Source: Calliphora vicina (Eukaryota; Arthropoda; Insecta; Diptera; Calliphoridae). From it: a stretch of 64,000 bases of DNA. The stretch is taken from positions 62,767,533 through 62,831,532 of the forward strand of contig NC_088780.1 of NCBI RefSeq assembly GCF_958450345.1, given 5' to 3'. A model generated the notes under the pieces. It was not told the DNA's origin, searched no databases, and saw only the letters and a program-made list of their open reading frames with translations. Made by a program: the position numbers and the translations under genes. Shown in pieces: positions 22,125 through 32,969 of this stretch; the stretch's first letter is position 1; each line of letters opens with the position of its first letter.

Positions 22125-22334
22125 TTATTTTACAGAGTAACATTTCATTGACTTATATGATCTTATATGATTTCTTGAATAAAGACAATGCTTAAGATCC
22201 TGACAAAGATTCCAGCTGTAATCTGCCATCATATGGTAGTCCAATCTGTTTTGATATCGTTCCTCTATTACTCGTATATCTTGGTGAAATCTTTCACATT
22301 GCTCCTCACTAGCAACATCTTTTCTTCTTAGCCA
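22125..22334 (-). pseudogene. Fragment of an unidentified protein with ERFHQDI motif
   Basis: On the minus strand an open frame from about 22334 to a TAA at 22125 encodes RKDVASEEQCERFHQDI, then EERYQ and YHMMADYSWNLCQDLK. The combination ERFHQDI...RYQ...MMADY(C/S)W is one I recall from uncharacterised, often multicopy arthropod proteins that are probably carried by mobile elements; I cannot name the family with certainty. A stop precedes the fragment in frame, and no splice acceptor is obvious. It has coding-like composition unlike the surrounding AT-rich DNA. It does not resemble Parp. Most likely a relic of a mobile-element gene. Confidence 0.5.
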
Positions 22335-23425
22335 TTATGTTATTAATTATAAATTTGACATAAAAACCGAATTATTTTGGATGGACTTAATATTAAGCAA
22401 ATAATATCAAAAAGGTTAAATCATGCAAATATTAAATGTCCTATATCTTTTAAACTACAGCTGCTAGAAAAAAAAATAATTACAAATACATTTCTAACGA
22501 TGACCTATTAATATAGACTATTAATTATGGTCTAATTTCGGGAAACAGATTTTTTGACCCTTATTTTTTTAAATTGAAAAATCGAAAAAAAAATAATTCT
22601 TTATAAGTGTTATTTCAGTTTATGAATATTAATAGCCAAGACATCAATGTTTAATTTAAGGTATGTATCTGTAAGAGTTTAAATCACAGAAATAAAAGCT
22701 GCTAAAAATTAATAAAATTCGGCTGGGCTCAAGGATTTTCTACGCTATGATATAACGAACACCGGCCTCGCTAATCTGGCATCTCTGCCTCAATATATAA
22801 CAGCGTGTTTAAAAATAAAATAAAAAGTGTAAAAAACTACTTAATTTTGTATATTTTTCTTCTGTTTGACAATATTTGCAAAGATGCCAATTTCAAATAC
22901 TATCTGAAGACTTATAAGTTGCTATTAAATAAAATATTCTTCCTATAATTTTGGATTCTGCATACAGTTTTTCACAATTCCTCTAGTTCTCAATCGATAT
23001 CTTTGAATTTGTGTTCTATTTTTTATTATTAGCAACAAGGACGCATTCAAATTCCATGTTGTATTCTTGCCTTGAAAAATATGAATTTAAATTATCTCTA
23101 AAAAAAAATGTTTTGATCTGCATTGCCTTCGTATTTTAGTGTTGAGTAGGTAGAAATACCATAACATAACATGACGAAGTCTACTGTGAAAATTTTCGTC
23201 ATCTTAAATACACAAAAATGGTTTAAGTTATGCAAATATTAAATGTCACTATATCTTTGAGAATACATCAGCTAGAAATAAAACTAATGTCGCCATCGTA
23301 ATCAGTACTCTCAATTTGATAAAAAAATTTATGTTTTTAAATTTTATAAATAAATAAAAATATATTTTCGGTAATCCGGACATTTTTTTGTATGTTGCCG
23401 GTAATTCCCGAAATACATATGTACA
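22335..23425. other. No gene; diverged direct repeat pair
   Basis: The block ATGCAAATATTAAATGTC...ATATCTTT...CAGCTAGAAA occurs at about 22413-22480 and again at about 23219-23285 in the same orientation. The rest shows no feature. Confidence 0.45.
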
Positions 23426-24873
23426 TTAGAGTGACAATCAGTTGTATGGAAAAAAATTTTTGTTAAAATTTTGAAGAGTGCCGGGTGGAATATTGTGACA
23501 CTAGGCCTAAATGTTAAGTGCTGAAAATTTGAGCGAAATCGGGCAACGATATCTGGACGCGCATCGAGGTCAAAGTTCAGATATATGCAAAATTATACTA
23601 TTTATATGGAATAAATAGGTGAAACTCGTTAAATTTCTGCATTGTTTTCTAGAAATGTATAGATTTATTTATATTAATGAATATTACATTAAAAATTTTT
23701 TTTTGGAAGTTAACACTGCATCTCCTTTGGGTCAAAATGACCCAAAAACTGAATGCGAAAGAATCGAAATGTGTACGTAATTATCGTTGTAATGAGATAT
23801 AAATGACAAAATTTGGTTAAAAAATGTTAAAGTTATTACAAAAAAATTTTGGAAACAAAATTAACATATTTCGAGAAAAAATAAAATAAAAGCTAATTTT
23901 TACTTAAAATATATCCGTATTTACTTGTGTATGAGTTTTTGTCTTCGTAGGATACCGTTAACCTATTCGCAGGTATGGCCAAAAAAAATTATTTTTTTAA
24001 CGGCTGTTTCAAATCTCCATTTTCAAATTTTTAAAAATTTTGTTAAACAAATTTCAGAATTTTTTGATCATCACATTGGGATTTATTGAGATCAAAATAG
24101 GGAATAAAAATATGAAAAAATTATGTCAATACCTCTTACAGTTTTTCCGTACCTGCGATTTAAATTTTGCGATTTTCAAGAAAAACTAATTTTTTGTCCA
24201 TATTTAGGCGAATGAGCCCAATTTCCTTAATGTTATAAATTTTAAGTAAAACCTATTCATAAAATTATAGTCCTTGTAATTTTAAATATGGTCTGAAAGT
24301 TTTACTAAAATCGGAAAACGTTAACCTTTAAATCGTGAAGGTCAAAGGTCAAATTTTTCAATATTTGGAATTTCTAAAGAAAAGATAGCGAAATGTTATA
24401 TATTTTTGGGCCGATTTTAATGAAACTTGAGGAAAGTATTACAACGAAAATTACGTACACATTTCGATACTTTTGCATTCAATTGCAAAAGTATTTATTT
24501 AGTAGCAAAATTTTTAAAATATCTGAAAAATTTGCATTTTTCTCTAATTTTGGCGATAATACAGTTTTTGGGTCATTTTGAACCAAAGGAGATACAGGGT
24601 TAATTTCCAAAACTTTTTTTTAATGTAATATTCATTAGTATAAATAAATCTACATATTTCTAGAAAACAATGCAGAAAGTTAACGAGTTTCACCTATTTA
24701 TTCCATATGAACAGTAAAATTTTGCATATATCTGAACTTTGACCTCGATGCGCGTCCAGAAATCGTTGCCCGATTTGACTCAAATTTTCAGCACTTAACA
24801 TTTAGGCCTAGTGTCGCAATATTCCACCCGGCACTCTTTGAAATCTAAAAAAAAAAATCGGCTGTCACTCTAA
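23426..24873. mobile_element. Element with about 400-bp inverted terminal repeats
   Basis: Left arm 23426 to about 23810, right arm about 24430 to 24873, both starting TTAGAGTGACA inward and flanked by the palindrome TGTACA. Matching landmarks include GACCTCGATGCGCGTCCAG, ACTAGGCCTAAATGTTAAGT and ACGTACACATTTCGAT. A central spacer of about 620 bp has only short frames. No transposase seen. The exact tip and target duplication cannot be resolved because the flank is palindromic. Confidence 0.8.
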
Positions 24874-24959
24874 TGTACATAATTATAATGTAATTTAGGA
24901 ATAATAAAACAAAATTTTATATATGTAAATATTTAATGTTAGGACTCTTGGTATGTACC

Positions 24960-25252
24960 CATGGCAGAATCAACCAGGTACAATTATTAGGGAGAGTTTG
25001 CAATATTTACCCCTACAACGTCAAACTATGGATATTTTCACTTTATGTTCTCATTTGATTTCTGCGCGTTTATAGAAATTGTTTGCTTAAAATTTATTTT
25101 TTACATTTTATTTTTTTCAACAAAACTGGATATTAATTTATTTTTTTAGGCATTCCGTTTTGATATTTTTCATTTTCTTTTGTTTGACATTTTAGGGAAA
25201 TTATAATTGAGAACATACTTTCTAATAATTGTTCCTGGTTGATTCTGCCATG
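24960..25252. mobile_element. MITE with 9-bp target duplication, family D, copy 1
   Basis: 293 bp with ends CATGGCAGAATCAACCAGGT (left) and CATGGCAGAATCAACCAGGA (right, inward), flanked by GTATGTACC at 24951-24959 and 25253-25261. A 9-bp duplication argues for a Mutator-like or similar superfamily rather than hAT or Tc1. It lies only about 50 bp downstream of the Parp exon 2 donor. Copy 2 is at 43260-43676. Confidence 0.88.
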
Positions 25253-25309
25253 GTATGTACCGATATTTCTGCGTAATATTATATTTGTTTAATGTTAATT
25301 ATTACTTAC

Positions 25310-25451
25310 CGACTTCTTCCTGCACTCTTACTTGATCTTCATATCGTAGATTTTCAAAATTTGCAATGTCTCCTACAGAGCCAGGATGTTGTTTAATAAA
25401 GAAACACTTTTCGTGGTACCAATTTGGTTGCTTCCCATCATGAAAAGCACT
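25310..25451 (-). CDS. Parp: Poly(ADP-ribose) polymerase 1, coding exon 2 (second half of zinc finger 1)
   Basis: Nuclear enzyme that binds DNA breaks through its N-terminal zinc fingers and builds poly(ADP-ribose) on chromatin proteins. This 142-bp exon reads SAFHDGKQPNWYHEKCFF, then GDIANFENLRYEDQVRVQEE, the characteristic second half of the PARP-type zinc finger; His51 and Cys54 (numbered from the start in exon 1) complete the CCHC zinc site. It is bounded by an acceptor (TTCTAACAG, 25460-25452 on the minus strand) and a strong donor (GGTAAGTAAT with GT at 25309-25308). It joins exon 1 in phase 0: MVQ/SAFHD, as in Drosophila PARP. The exon ends in phase 1. No later exon was found down to position 1, so intron 2 probably exceeds 25 kb. 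Confidence 0.93.
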
Positions 25452-25543
25452 CTGTTAGAAGATATAAAAGTTTAAAAATTACTTACTGTAAAATATACTG
25501 GTTTTTAGTCATTAATTGGAAAATATCAACTTCACTAAAAATA

Positions 25544-26551
25544 TGTTCACATTTGCACAGTGAATCATCTCAAACGTAATTAAGCTCTAATCTCATCAAA
25601 ATTTAGATGATTATCCATACATTTAAATGATTTGTTAATCACTTCAAACTGATATGATTAAAACTTAATCATTTCATTAATCAAGTAGAATCATCTGGAC
25701 ATACCTCAAACTGATTATGATGTAGCATCGGCCACAATGAACGTACCTTTCAGGTGTACTACCGCTTAATAAATTGTTCATAAACTACCTTATGCTATGT
25801 TAACACTTGGCTTTTAAACGCGTTTAAGCAAAATGTTGATTAAGTTAATCAAAGCCGTTCATATTACATTTCGATGGCTTAATATAGAAAGGTCGTATCT
25901 CAACTTTTAGTTACTTTACAGGAGAAGGAAAAAACTCAATAATATCAGAAAGTGAAATTGAAAAAAAAAACAACTAAAAATTTATAATATATCAAAAAAT
26001 ATTTTTAGAAGGGTTGTTTGTTTTAATATAAACTAAAAAATATACATTCCACTTTAAATGAGTTAGGAGTTTTTCTTTCAAACGATTTTTTAAATGAGTT
26101 AGGGCTTTTTTATAATTACTGTAAATCTGTTATTCGTCAACATAGGAAACTGTATTTTTTAAGGGAGGTGTATTTGAGTTTTGTCTACCAGAATATGTAA
26201 AAAATCCGAAAAGAACAAACAAATTTATTTTTCTTCAAGGCATTAAATATTAAAGATATCAGCAGATTATTTTAAACTTTTTAATTATGAAATTGTGAAC
26301 ATTGATGAATTATTATAAAAAATTCTGTCAAAATATATTTATCGGTACTACACTGAAAGGTGGCCAATGCTACATCATAGTCGGTTTGAGGTATGTTCAG
26401 GTGATTCTATGTGATTAATGAAGTGATGAAGTTTTAATCAGGTCAATTTGAAGTGATTAACAAATCATTTAAATGTATGGATAATCATCTCGATTTTGAA
26501 GTGATTAGAGCTTAATCACGTTTGAGATGATTAACTCTGCAAATGTGAACA
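25544..26551. mobile_element. Palindromic MITE with long inverted repeats
   Basis: 1008 bp, TA on both sides (25542-25543, 26552-26553), ends TGTTCACATTTGCA on both sides. The arms extend about 230 bp (matching CATACATTTAAATGATTTGT and CTCAAACGTGATTAAGCTC) with moderate divergence. AATCA/TGATT words are frequent. No coding sequence. Confidence 0.85.
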
Positions 26552-26590
26552 TAGTATTAAATAATTGAAAATGTTACTTCTGCAATTTTT

Positions 26591-27281
26591 ATACCCTTCA
26601 CCTTCGTGAGAAGTGAAGGGTATAAGTTTGTCATTCCATTTGTAATTTCCACAATATAATTTTCCGACCCTATAAAGTAAATACTACATACATATATTCT
26701 GGATCTTTAATCGACCGGAGTCGATTAAGCCATGTCCGTCTGTCTGTTGAAATCCATTTTCTGAAGACCCCAGATATCTTCGGGATCCTAATCTTCAATA
26801 ATTCTGTCAGACATGCTTTCGAGAAGTTTCCCATTTAAAATCAGCAAAATCGGTCCATATGAGGAAAAAACCAGGACAACCTCGATTTTTGAACTAATTT
26901 TTACCTATATCTGGATTACTAAGTCATTAATATAGACAATATGGATATCTAATAATAGATATTTCAAAGACCTTTGTAACGACGTATATAAGACCATAGT
27001 AAGTTGAACATACAATGGGTCAAAATCGGAAAAATATTTTTTAACCCAATTTTTTTTCCACAAAAAAATGTAAAAAACAAAAATTTTTTTTTAAATTTAA
27101 AAAAAAATTTTAATTTTAAAAAAAAAAATTTAAAATAACAATTCCAAAATTTTTTTTTCCAAAAAATTAAAAAAACAACTTTTTAAAAAAAATAAATTTT
27201 GTTTACCTAAAAATATTTAAAATTTGTATTTTGAAGTATAATTCGGTGAAGGGTATATAAGATTCGGCACAGCCGAATATA
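26591..27281 (+). repeat. Dispersed fly repeat, family E, copy 1 (split by a Tc1)
   Basis: Begins ATACCCTTCACC...GAAGTGAAGGGTATAAGTTT, contains GTCCGTCTGTCTGTTGAAAT, and ends GATTCGGCACAGCCGAATAT. Its last bases (AGCTCTCTTACTTGTTT) resume at 28873 after the Tc1 element 27282-28871. Two more copies lie reversed at 30877-32434 and 32970-33363. Common fly-genome repeat; superfamily not assigned. Confidence 0.8.
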
Positions 27282-28871
27282 CAGTGACGGACATTACAAT
27301 AGAATCACTACCAATATTTCATATAAAACTATGATTTATATAGAATATATTAAACTCTATTTTTATTTTGCCTTTGAATTTTGTCTATGTGGTCAACGCT
27401 TACAATTACAACTTATTACAATATTAATAACATTGTTACTTTTTAAATTAAATGATATGAAACGTAAATTTTCTTGAATACATTTCGACAATAAATAGAA
27501 TCACATTTAAAAAATTAAATTAAAAGTTGGCTTTGACTTTTAATTTTTGGATTTTTTTGTTAATGAGAAAATATTTTAATAGTAATTATTAAATATTAGC
27601 TATCGGTAATAAAATATTTATCAAAAAATGGGCCGGGCAAAACATTGCACTGAAGAAGAAAGGAAAATTATTAAAAATTTAAGTTGTTCCGGCCGATCTC
27701 AACGTGAAATTGCTAAATTAGTAGGACGATCCCAGAAATTTGTTTTCAATGAGTTATCCATCCGCAAGCCGCCACGTTCTATAGGAAAACCACGAAAAAC
27801 TAGTCATCATGAAGATAATTTAATTGTTATAATATCCAAACGAGATCCATTTAAGTCCGCTGACGCAATCCGGAAGGAGGTTGGTTGTGAAGTATCCACA
27901 AGAACTATTCAAAGGAGATTGGTGGATGCTGGTCTGTATGGCAGAACTTCAAGAAAAGTTCCTATTTGACAAAGAACATAAGGATTGGTGTGGCCCGGAA
28001 ACTATAAAAAAAGTGGCGAAATGTGTTGTGGACGGATGAAACAAAAATTAATTTGATTGGTAGCGATGGTAAAACATGGGTCAGACGCCCAAAAAATGCT
28101 GAATTAGATCCTCGGTATACAACAAAGACGTTCAACCATGGTTGTGGAAATATTATGATATGGGGATGCTTCTCTTGGTACGGCGTTGGCCAAATTTACT
28201 GGATTAAGGAAAATATGGATAAGCACCTGTACGTGAATATTTTTGAAAATGTTATGAAGCCACATGCAGAATGGAGTATGCCCTTAAAATGGGTATTCCA
28301 ACAAGATAACGACCCAAAGCACACTTCAGGTCTTGCGAAAATGTTTTCAGATAACAAAATTGATATTATGGAGTGGCCCTCGCAATCCCCTGACTTAAAT
28401 CCTATCGAAAACCTGTGGAAAATAGTCAAAGATAAACTTGGACCTGAAAAAGTGAAAAACAAGGAAGAATTATGGCAAAAAATTCAGGAAATCTGGTACG
28501 CTTTTCCTCGTTCTACATGCGAACGATTGGTAAATTCAATGCCAAAAAGATGTGATGCTGTTATCAAAAATAATGGTTATGCAACAAAATATTAAGAAAA
28601 CGATGCGTTTTTAAGATGTTCTTTAAATTTTTATAAGTATTAGACTGATTGATTCTATTTTAATGTCGCGTATCTCATTTAGTTTTTTTATATTTGTCAT
28701 AGTTTTTAACATAAGAATGTGTTCACTTTTTATTTTAGTTTTATTTATTTTTTGTGTACACCATAGGCATTAATATATACTGAAATAATTTAAATTTTTG
28801 AACTAAATTCTGTAGTTTTAATGATTTACTTAAATTTATATGTAGTGATTCTATTGTATTGTCCGTCACTG
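27282..28871 (+). mobile_element. Tc1-like transposon, nearly complete
   Basis: 1590 bp. Ends CAGTGACGGACATTACAATA (left) and CAGTGACGGACAATACAATA (right, inward), TA on both sides (27280-27281, 28872-28873). Inserted precisely into a family E repeat: joining the flanks over one TA restores the word seen uninterrupted at 30877-30910. Contains a lightly damaged transposase. Confidence 0.93.
27628..28595 (+). pseudogene. Tc1 (DD34E-type) transposase with two lesions
   Basis: Starts MGRAKHCTEEERKIIKN, a paired-like helix-turn-helix region (GRSQREIAKLVGRS), followed by a second helix-turn-helix (STRTIQRRLVDAGLYGR). After VPI a stop at about 27967 marks a small deletion and frameshift. The middle part DKEHKDWCGPETIKK reads in another frame, and a second shift in the A-run near 28008 leads to the frame 28023-28595. 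There the catalytic landmarks are clean: LWTDETKINLIGSDGK (first Asp), FQQDNDPKHTS (second Asp) and SPDLNPIENLW (Glu). The C-terminus is complete. Two lesions only, so this is a relatively recent casualty. Confidence 0.92.
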
Positions 28872-28924
28872 TAGCTCTCTTACTTGTTTACACTATTTGA
28901 TTGTGTAAAAAATTGCAAGAAATC

Positions 28925-28980
28925 ACTTCCCGATCGGAAGACAGCGATTTCAAAAGTTCACTTGACGTGAAATGCCCCAT
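28925..28980 (-). repeat. Solo end of the foldback family
   Basis: CCGATCGGAAGACAGCGATT ... CACTTGACGTGAAATGCCCC matches the right end of the foldback element (5978-6027) with a few differences and a small deletion. No partner arm nearby. Confidence 0.75.
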
Positions 28981-29027
28981 ATACAGTATTGGCCATAACA
29001 AAAGCACCCTTAATTTCTATCAGCTAA

Positions 29028-29495
29028 CCCCCGTTGCCACATGTAAGTGCAACTTCGAAAAACTCAATACACTTACCGTTTTTTACTAACACAATCGCAT
29101 ATTTCTTACTTACAGCTCAGCTTACAAGAGAATTTGCTTGTAAGTAAATTTTTGTCACTTGTCGCAAGCAAAATGACAAATGAAGAAACAGTGTTACCAA
29201 GAATGAGTTTTATATCAATTTACTAGAACTTAGTAATTTCTTTTACTAAATACATAGCAGATTTTCTATGTATTTAAAAAAAATAAAATAAATCAGAAAT
29301 ATACAACAACACATACATAATTCGTTCAACATAGCAATTTTTGCAAGAACATTCGTTGTTGGCGACATTTTTAAAATGAATTTGCAACGCATAATGTAGC
29401 CACACAAAAAATTTTGTGGTTATTCGGTGTTTTTCGATGATAATACGTATTCATTACTTACAAGTAATTACATACTTGCATGTGGCAACGGGGGG
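29028..29495. mobile_element. MITE with CCCCCGTTGCC ends
   Basis: 468 bp, ends CCCCCGTTGCCACATGTAAG (left) and CCCCCGTTGCCACATGCAAG (right, inward). No convincing target duplication; the flanks GCTAA and GTAAG differ. It lies between the left end of the Tc1 relic and the remaining transposase, so insertion may have been accompanied by a deletion. Confidence 0.75.
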
Positions 29496-30076
29496 TAAGA
29501 ACAAGAAAGCTAGACTGAAGTTTGCCAAAGCGCACATCGACTGGAGTGTCCAAAATTGGAAGACAGTACTCTTCTCTAAAGAATCCAAATACAACTTAAA
29601 ATGTTCCTATGGAAAAAGGCAGACCAAAAGGAGAAAGACTGAATCCTAAGTATTGCAAAGGAACAATTAAACATGAAGGAGGCAATGTAATGGTCTGGTG
29701 TTGCTTTTTTGGTCAAGGATTTGGGTCAATTCATAAAATTAAAGGGATTATGGATCGGTTCATGTACCGTTATATATTGAAAGATGTAATGTTGCCTTAT
29801 GCCATTGGAGAGATTCCACTTATAGGGAGCTTCCAACAGGATAAAGTTCCTAAGCACACCTCCAAAGTTTGTAAGACTTGGCTACAGAGCAATAAGATTC
29901 AAGTTCTTCATTGGCCTGCTCAATCTCCCGATCTCAATCCTATTGAAAACTTGTGGCACATTGTTATGAAAATAAATCGTGAAAATTGCAGAAATAAGGA
30001 TCGGAATTTTCACGATTTTTTTCATGCCGTTAAAATAGCCTGGAAAGAAATATTGCAAGACGCCATAAAAACATAA
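29496..30076 (+). pseudogene. Tc1 transposase relic, N-terminus missing
   Basis: Reads NKKARLKFAKAHIDW and VLFSKESKYNLKCSYGK, then shifts frame to NPKYCKGTIKHEGGNVMVW, FQQDKVPKHTSK and QSPDLNPIENLWH, and ends with a natural stop at 30076. Two catalytic positions look altered: the first Asp in VLFSDES is Lys here, and DNDPKH has become DKVPKH. One frameshift near 29610. The helix-turn-helix domain is absent. Inactive. Confidence 0.9.
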
Positions 30077-30244
30077 TATATTCTATGCCTAAGAAGAAGG
30101 GGTGCACTGTGGTTCCAAATCAAAATCTAGGTGGATAAAATTATTTGGCGCTCTTTTTATATAGAATTGGTGTCTCCGATTCCAAAAAAAAATGTTTAAA
30201 AGATCAATATAAACTTTTTTTTCAAGTCACAGTAGGGTCTAGAT

Positions 30245-30853
30245 CATAGTTGGGGGTAGTACACTAAATGTTGATTGAAAACAGCATTGCACTATCACTC
30301 ACTAAAATTGCAAAAAATTTAGTTTGCACTATTTTTTATCAGCTTTAGTGATAATGCTTATTTCTTAACTAGCACTAAAAAAAAATAGTGCAAAAATCTG
30401 CACTACAATTAATTAGTGCAAAATTTTAACCTGCAATCAAAAAAAGGCTGCATTAAACATACTATCACTTAATTTTCAAAAATCAGTAGTCACGAAATTG
30501 TTGAATCCAAATTAGAAAAATAAAAATTTTAAATATTTTTTGTTATTTTTAATGAAATATTAGTCTTAAGTTTTAAACTAGTGTACAGAAATAAACTTAA
30601 ACCAGTTTGAACTTAAAAATTTAGTACACAATTTGAAGTTGCACTCAAATTAGTGCATACAAAAAAGTTGCAATAAACTGATGATTGCATTTTTTTAAAT
30701 CAACTAATTTAATTTAGTGTGCAACATTTTTTAACTCACTATCACTAATGTTTAGTGAGGCTGCTAATTTTCAACTCAGCACTAAATATGAACAAAATGA
30801 TTGCACTAAGTATTAGTGCAAATTGCAAAATTAGTGCACTACACCCACCTATG
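30245..30853. mobile_element. hAT-type MITE, family A, copy 2
   Basis: 609 bp, ends CATAGTTGGGGGTAGTACAC and CATAGGTGGGTGTAGTGCAC (inward), perfect 8-bp duplication GTCTAGAT at 30237-30244 and 30854-30861. The same host sequence without the insertion is present at about 33436-33483 (AGTAGGGTCTAGATACATAT), a paralogous empty site. Homologous to 7248-7993. Confidence 0.92.
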
Positions 30854-30876
30854 GTCTAGATATATAAAAATCATTA

Positions 30877-32434
30877 ACAAGTAAGAGAGCTATATTCGGC
30901 TGTGCCGAATCTTAAATACCCTTCACCAAATTATACTTTAAAATAAAAATTTTAAATATTTTTAGGTAAACACAAATTCAATTTTTTTTTTTCCAATTTT
31001 TTGGATTTTTTTTTTCGAAATTTTTTAATTTTTTTTTTTTAAATTTAGTGAAAAAAAAAATTGGGTTAAAAAATATTTTTTCGATTTTTGACCCATTGTA
31101 GGTCGAACTTACTATGGTCTTATATACGTCGTTGCAAAGGTCTTTGAAATATCTATCATTAGATATCCATAATACAGATATAGGTCAAAATCTTGTGTAG
31201 AACAACATTTTCTGTAGAAAATCTTGTCTATAACAATATTTTCTGTAGAAAATCTTGTCTATAACAATATTTTCTATAGAAAATCTTGTCTATAACAATA
31301 TTTTCTATAGAAAATCTTGTCTATAACAATATTTTCTATAGAAAATCTTGTGTAGAACAACATTTTCTATAGAAAATCTTGTGTAGAACAACATTTTCTA
31401 TAGAAAATCTTGTGTAGAACAACATTTTCTATAGAAAATCTTGTGTAGAACAACATTTTCTATAGAAAATCTTGTGTAGAACAACATTTTCTATAGAAAA
31501 TCTTGTGTAGAACAACATTTTCTATAGAAAATCTTGTGTAGAACAACATTTTCTATAGAAAATCTTGTGTAGAACAACATTTTCTATAGAAAATCTTGTG
31601 TAGAACAACATTTTCTATAGAAAATCTTGTGTAGAACAACATTTTCTATAGAAAATCTTGTGTAGAACAACATTTTCTATAGAAAATCTTGTGTAGAACA
31701 ACATTTTCTATAGAAAATCTTGTGTAGAACAACATTTTCTATAGAAAATCTTGTGTAGAACAACATTTTCTATAGAAAATCTTGTGTAGAACAACATTTT
31801 CTATAGAAAATCTTGTGTAGAACAACATTTTCTATAGAAAATCTTGTGTAGAACAATATTTTCTATAGAAAATCTTGTGTAGAACAATATTTTCTATAGA
31901 AAATCTTGTGTATAACAATATTTTCTATAAACAATCTTGTGTATAACAATATTTGCTGTAGAAAATCTTAAGTATAACTATATTTTCTGTTGAAAATATT
32001 GAGTGTAACATTTTTCTATAGAAAATAAAATAATTTTCTATAGAAAATCTTGTCTATAACTATATTTTTTGGACATGTTGTGTATAACAGTATTTTCTAT
32101 AGAAAATCGTATGATTATAGAAATAGACGCACAAATGTTAACCTACATATATAAAAAATATTCGCCCGTACGTCCGTATGTCAAACTCTATATATAAAAA
32201 ATAAGTGAATTCGCCTGTATTTATTTCAATTCGCCACTGCTGTCACCTTGTTAAATACGCCTTGAAGTAAATCTTAAAATAGGAGAACACATATGGAACC
32301 GTAACAGCAAATCCAATATAGAATCGTTTACATAATCTGTTGAAATTTCATAAAATTTTATAGAAATTGCAAACGGAATGACAAACTTACATATACATAT
32401 GTATATAGCCTTGCCACTTATGATGAAGGGTATT
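30877..32434 (-). repeat. Dispersed fly repeat, family E, copy 2, swollen by a satellite
   Basis: Reverse orientation: begins AACAAGTAAGAGAGCTATAT with TCGGCTGTGCCGAATC and ends CACTTATGATGAAGGGTATT. The satellite 31187-32108 starts at the point where copy 3 simply continues (after ATACAGATATAGGTCAAAA). Confidence 0.75.
31187..32108 (+). repeat. 31-bp satellite, about 29 units
   Basis: Unit: TTTTCTATAGAAAATCTTGT + GTAGAACAACA. Each unit holds the 14-bp palindrome TTTTCTATAGAAAA. Central units are nearly identical; units at both edges diverge (TCTGTAGAAAA, CTTGTCTATAAC, TATTTGCTG), as expected for an array homogenised from the middle. Confidence 0.95.
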
Positions 32435-32969
32435 AAAAGAATTAAACACAACAATCGAACAAAAAGCTTTTTCTGAAATGTTTGTTATTTACTTTCATGT
32501 TTAAAAACGGCTAAAAAAATAGAATAACAATATGGGAGTCAAGGCGATTTGTTTAGACAAGTTAACTGTCAATTCACTTGTGATTGTTGTGGCGAAAAAT
32601 ACAACAATCCCAAAAGCAAAAACAACAACAACAACAGGCAACATTGACAGTTCGACTATATTTCAACAAAAACAAAGTACCTGTTGTTTTTGTACATGTT
32701 GTAGTTCTGTCGTCACCTTCTATAGATTCGCCTTGCTGGGAGTGGTTGCGTTGCTCAATTATTTGTTGACAATAGCAACAAACAACAACAAAAATGAAAT
32801 AAGCGCAAACGCAACGTGCTCAAACAACGTGGTTGTTGTTTTTGTACAATATGTGTTCTGTGCAGTGTTACCATATGTCATGTTTTCCTTTTTAGCAAGG
32901 TTTTTGAGACGCAAAAAGTCATTGAAAACAATAACAAATTACATTGTGTTTTGTTTTTTTTTGGTTATA
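32435..32969. other. Unassigned segment, CAA/TTG-rich
   Basis: Rich in AACAAC and TTGTTG. A 178-codon open frame at 32532-33068 crosses into the neighbouring repeat and has no recognisable domain, so I do not call it a gene. Confidence 0.4.

Noticed and set aside
22125..22334. Further Parp exon
   Set aside because: The translated fragment does not resemble PARP zinc finger 2 or any other PARP region I know, and it has no clear splice acceptor.
31187..32108. CRISPR-like array
   Set aside because: Units are head-to-tail with no unique spacers, in an insect intron; this is a satellite.
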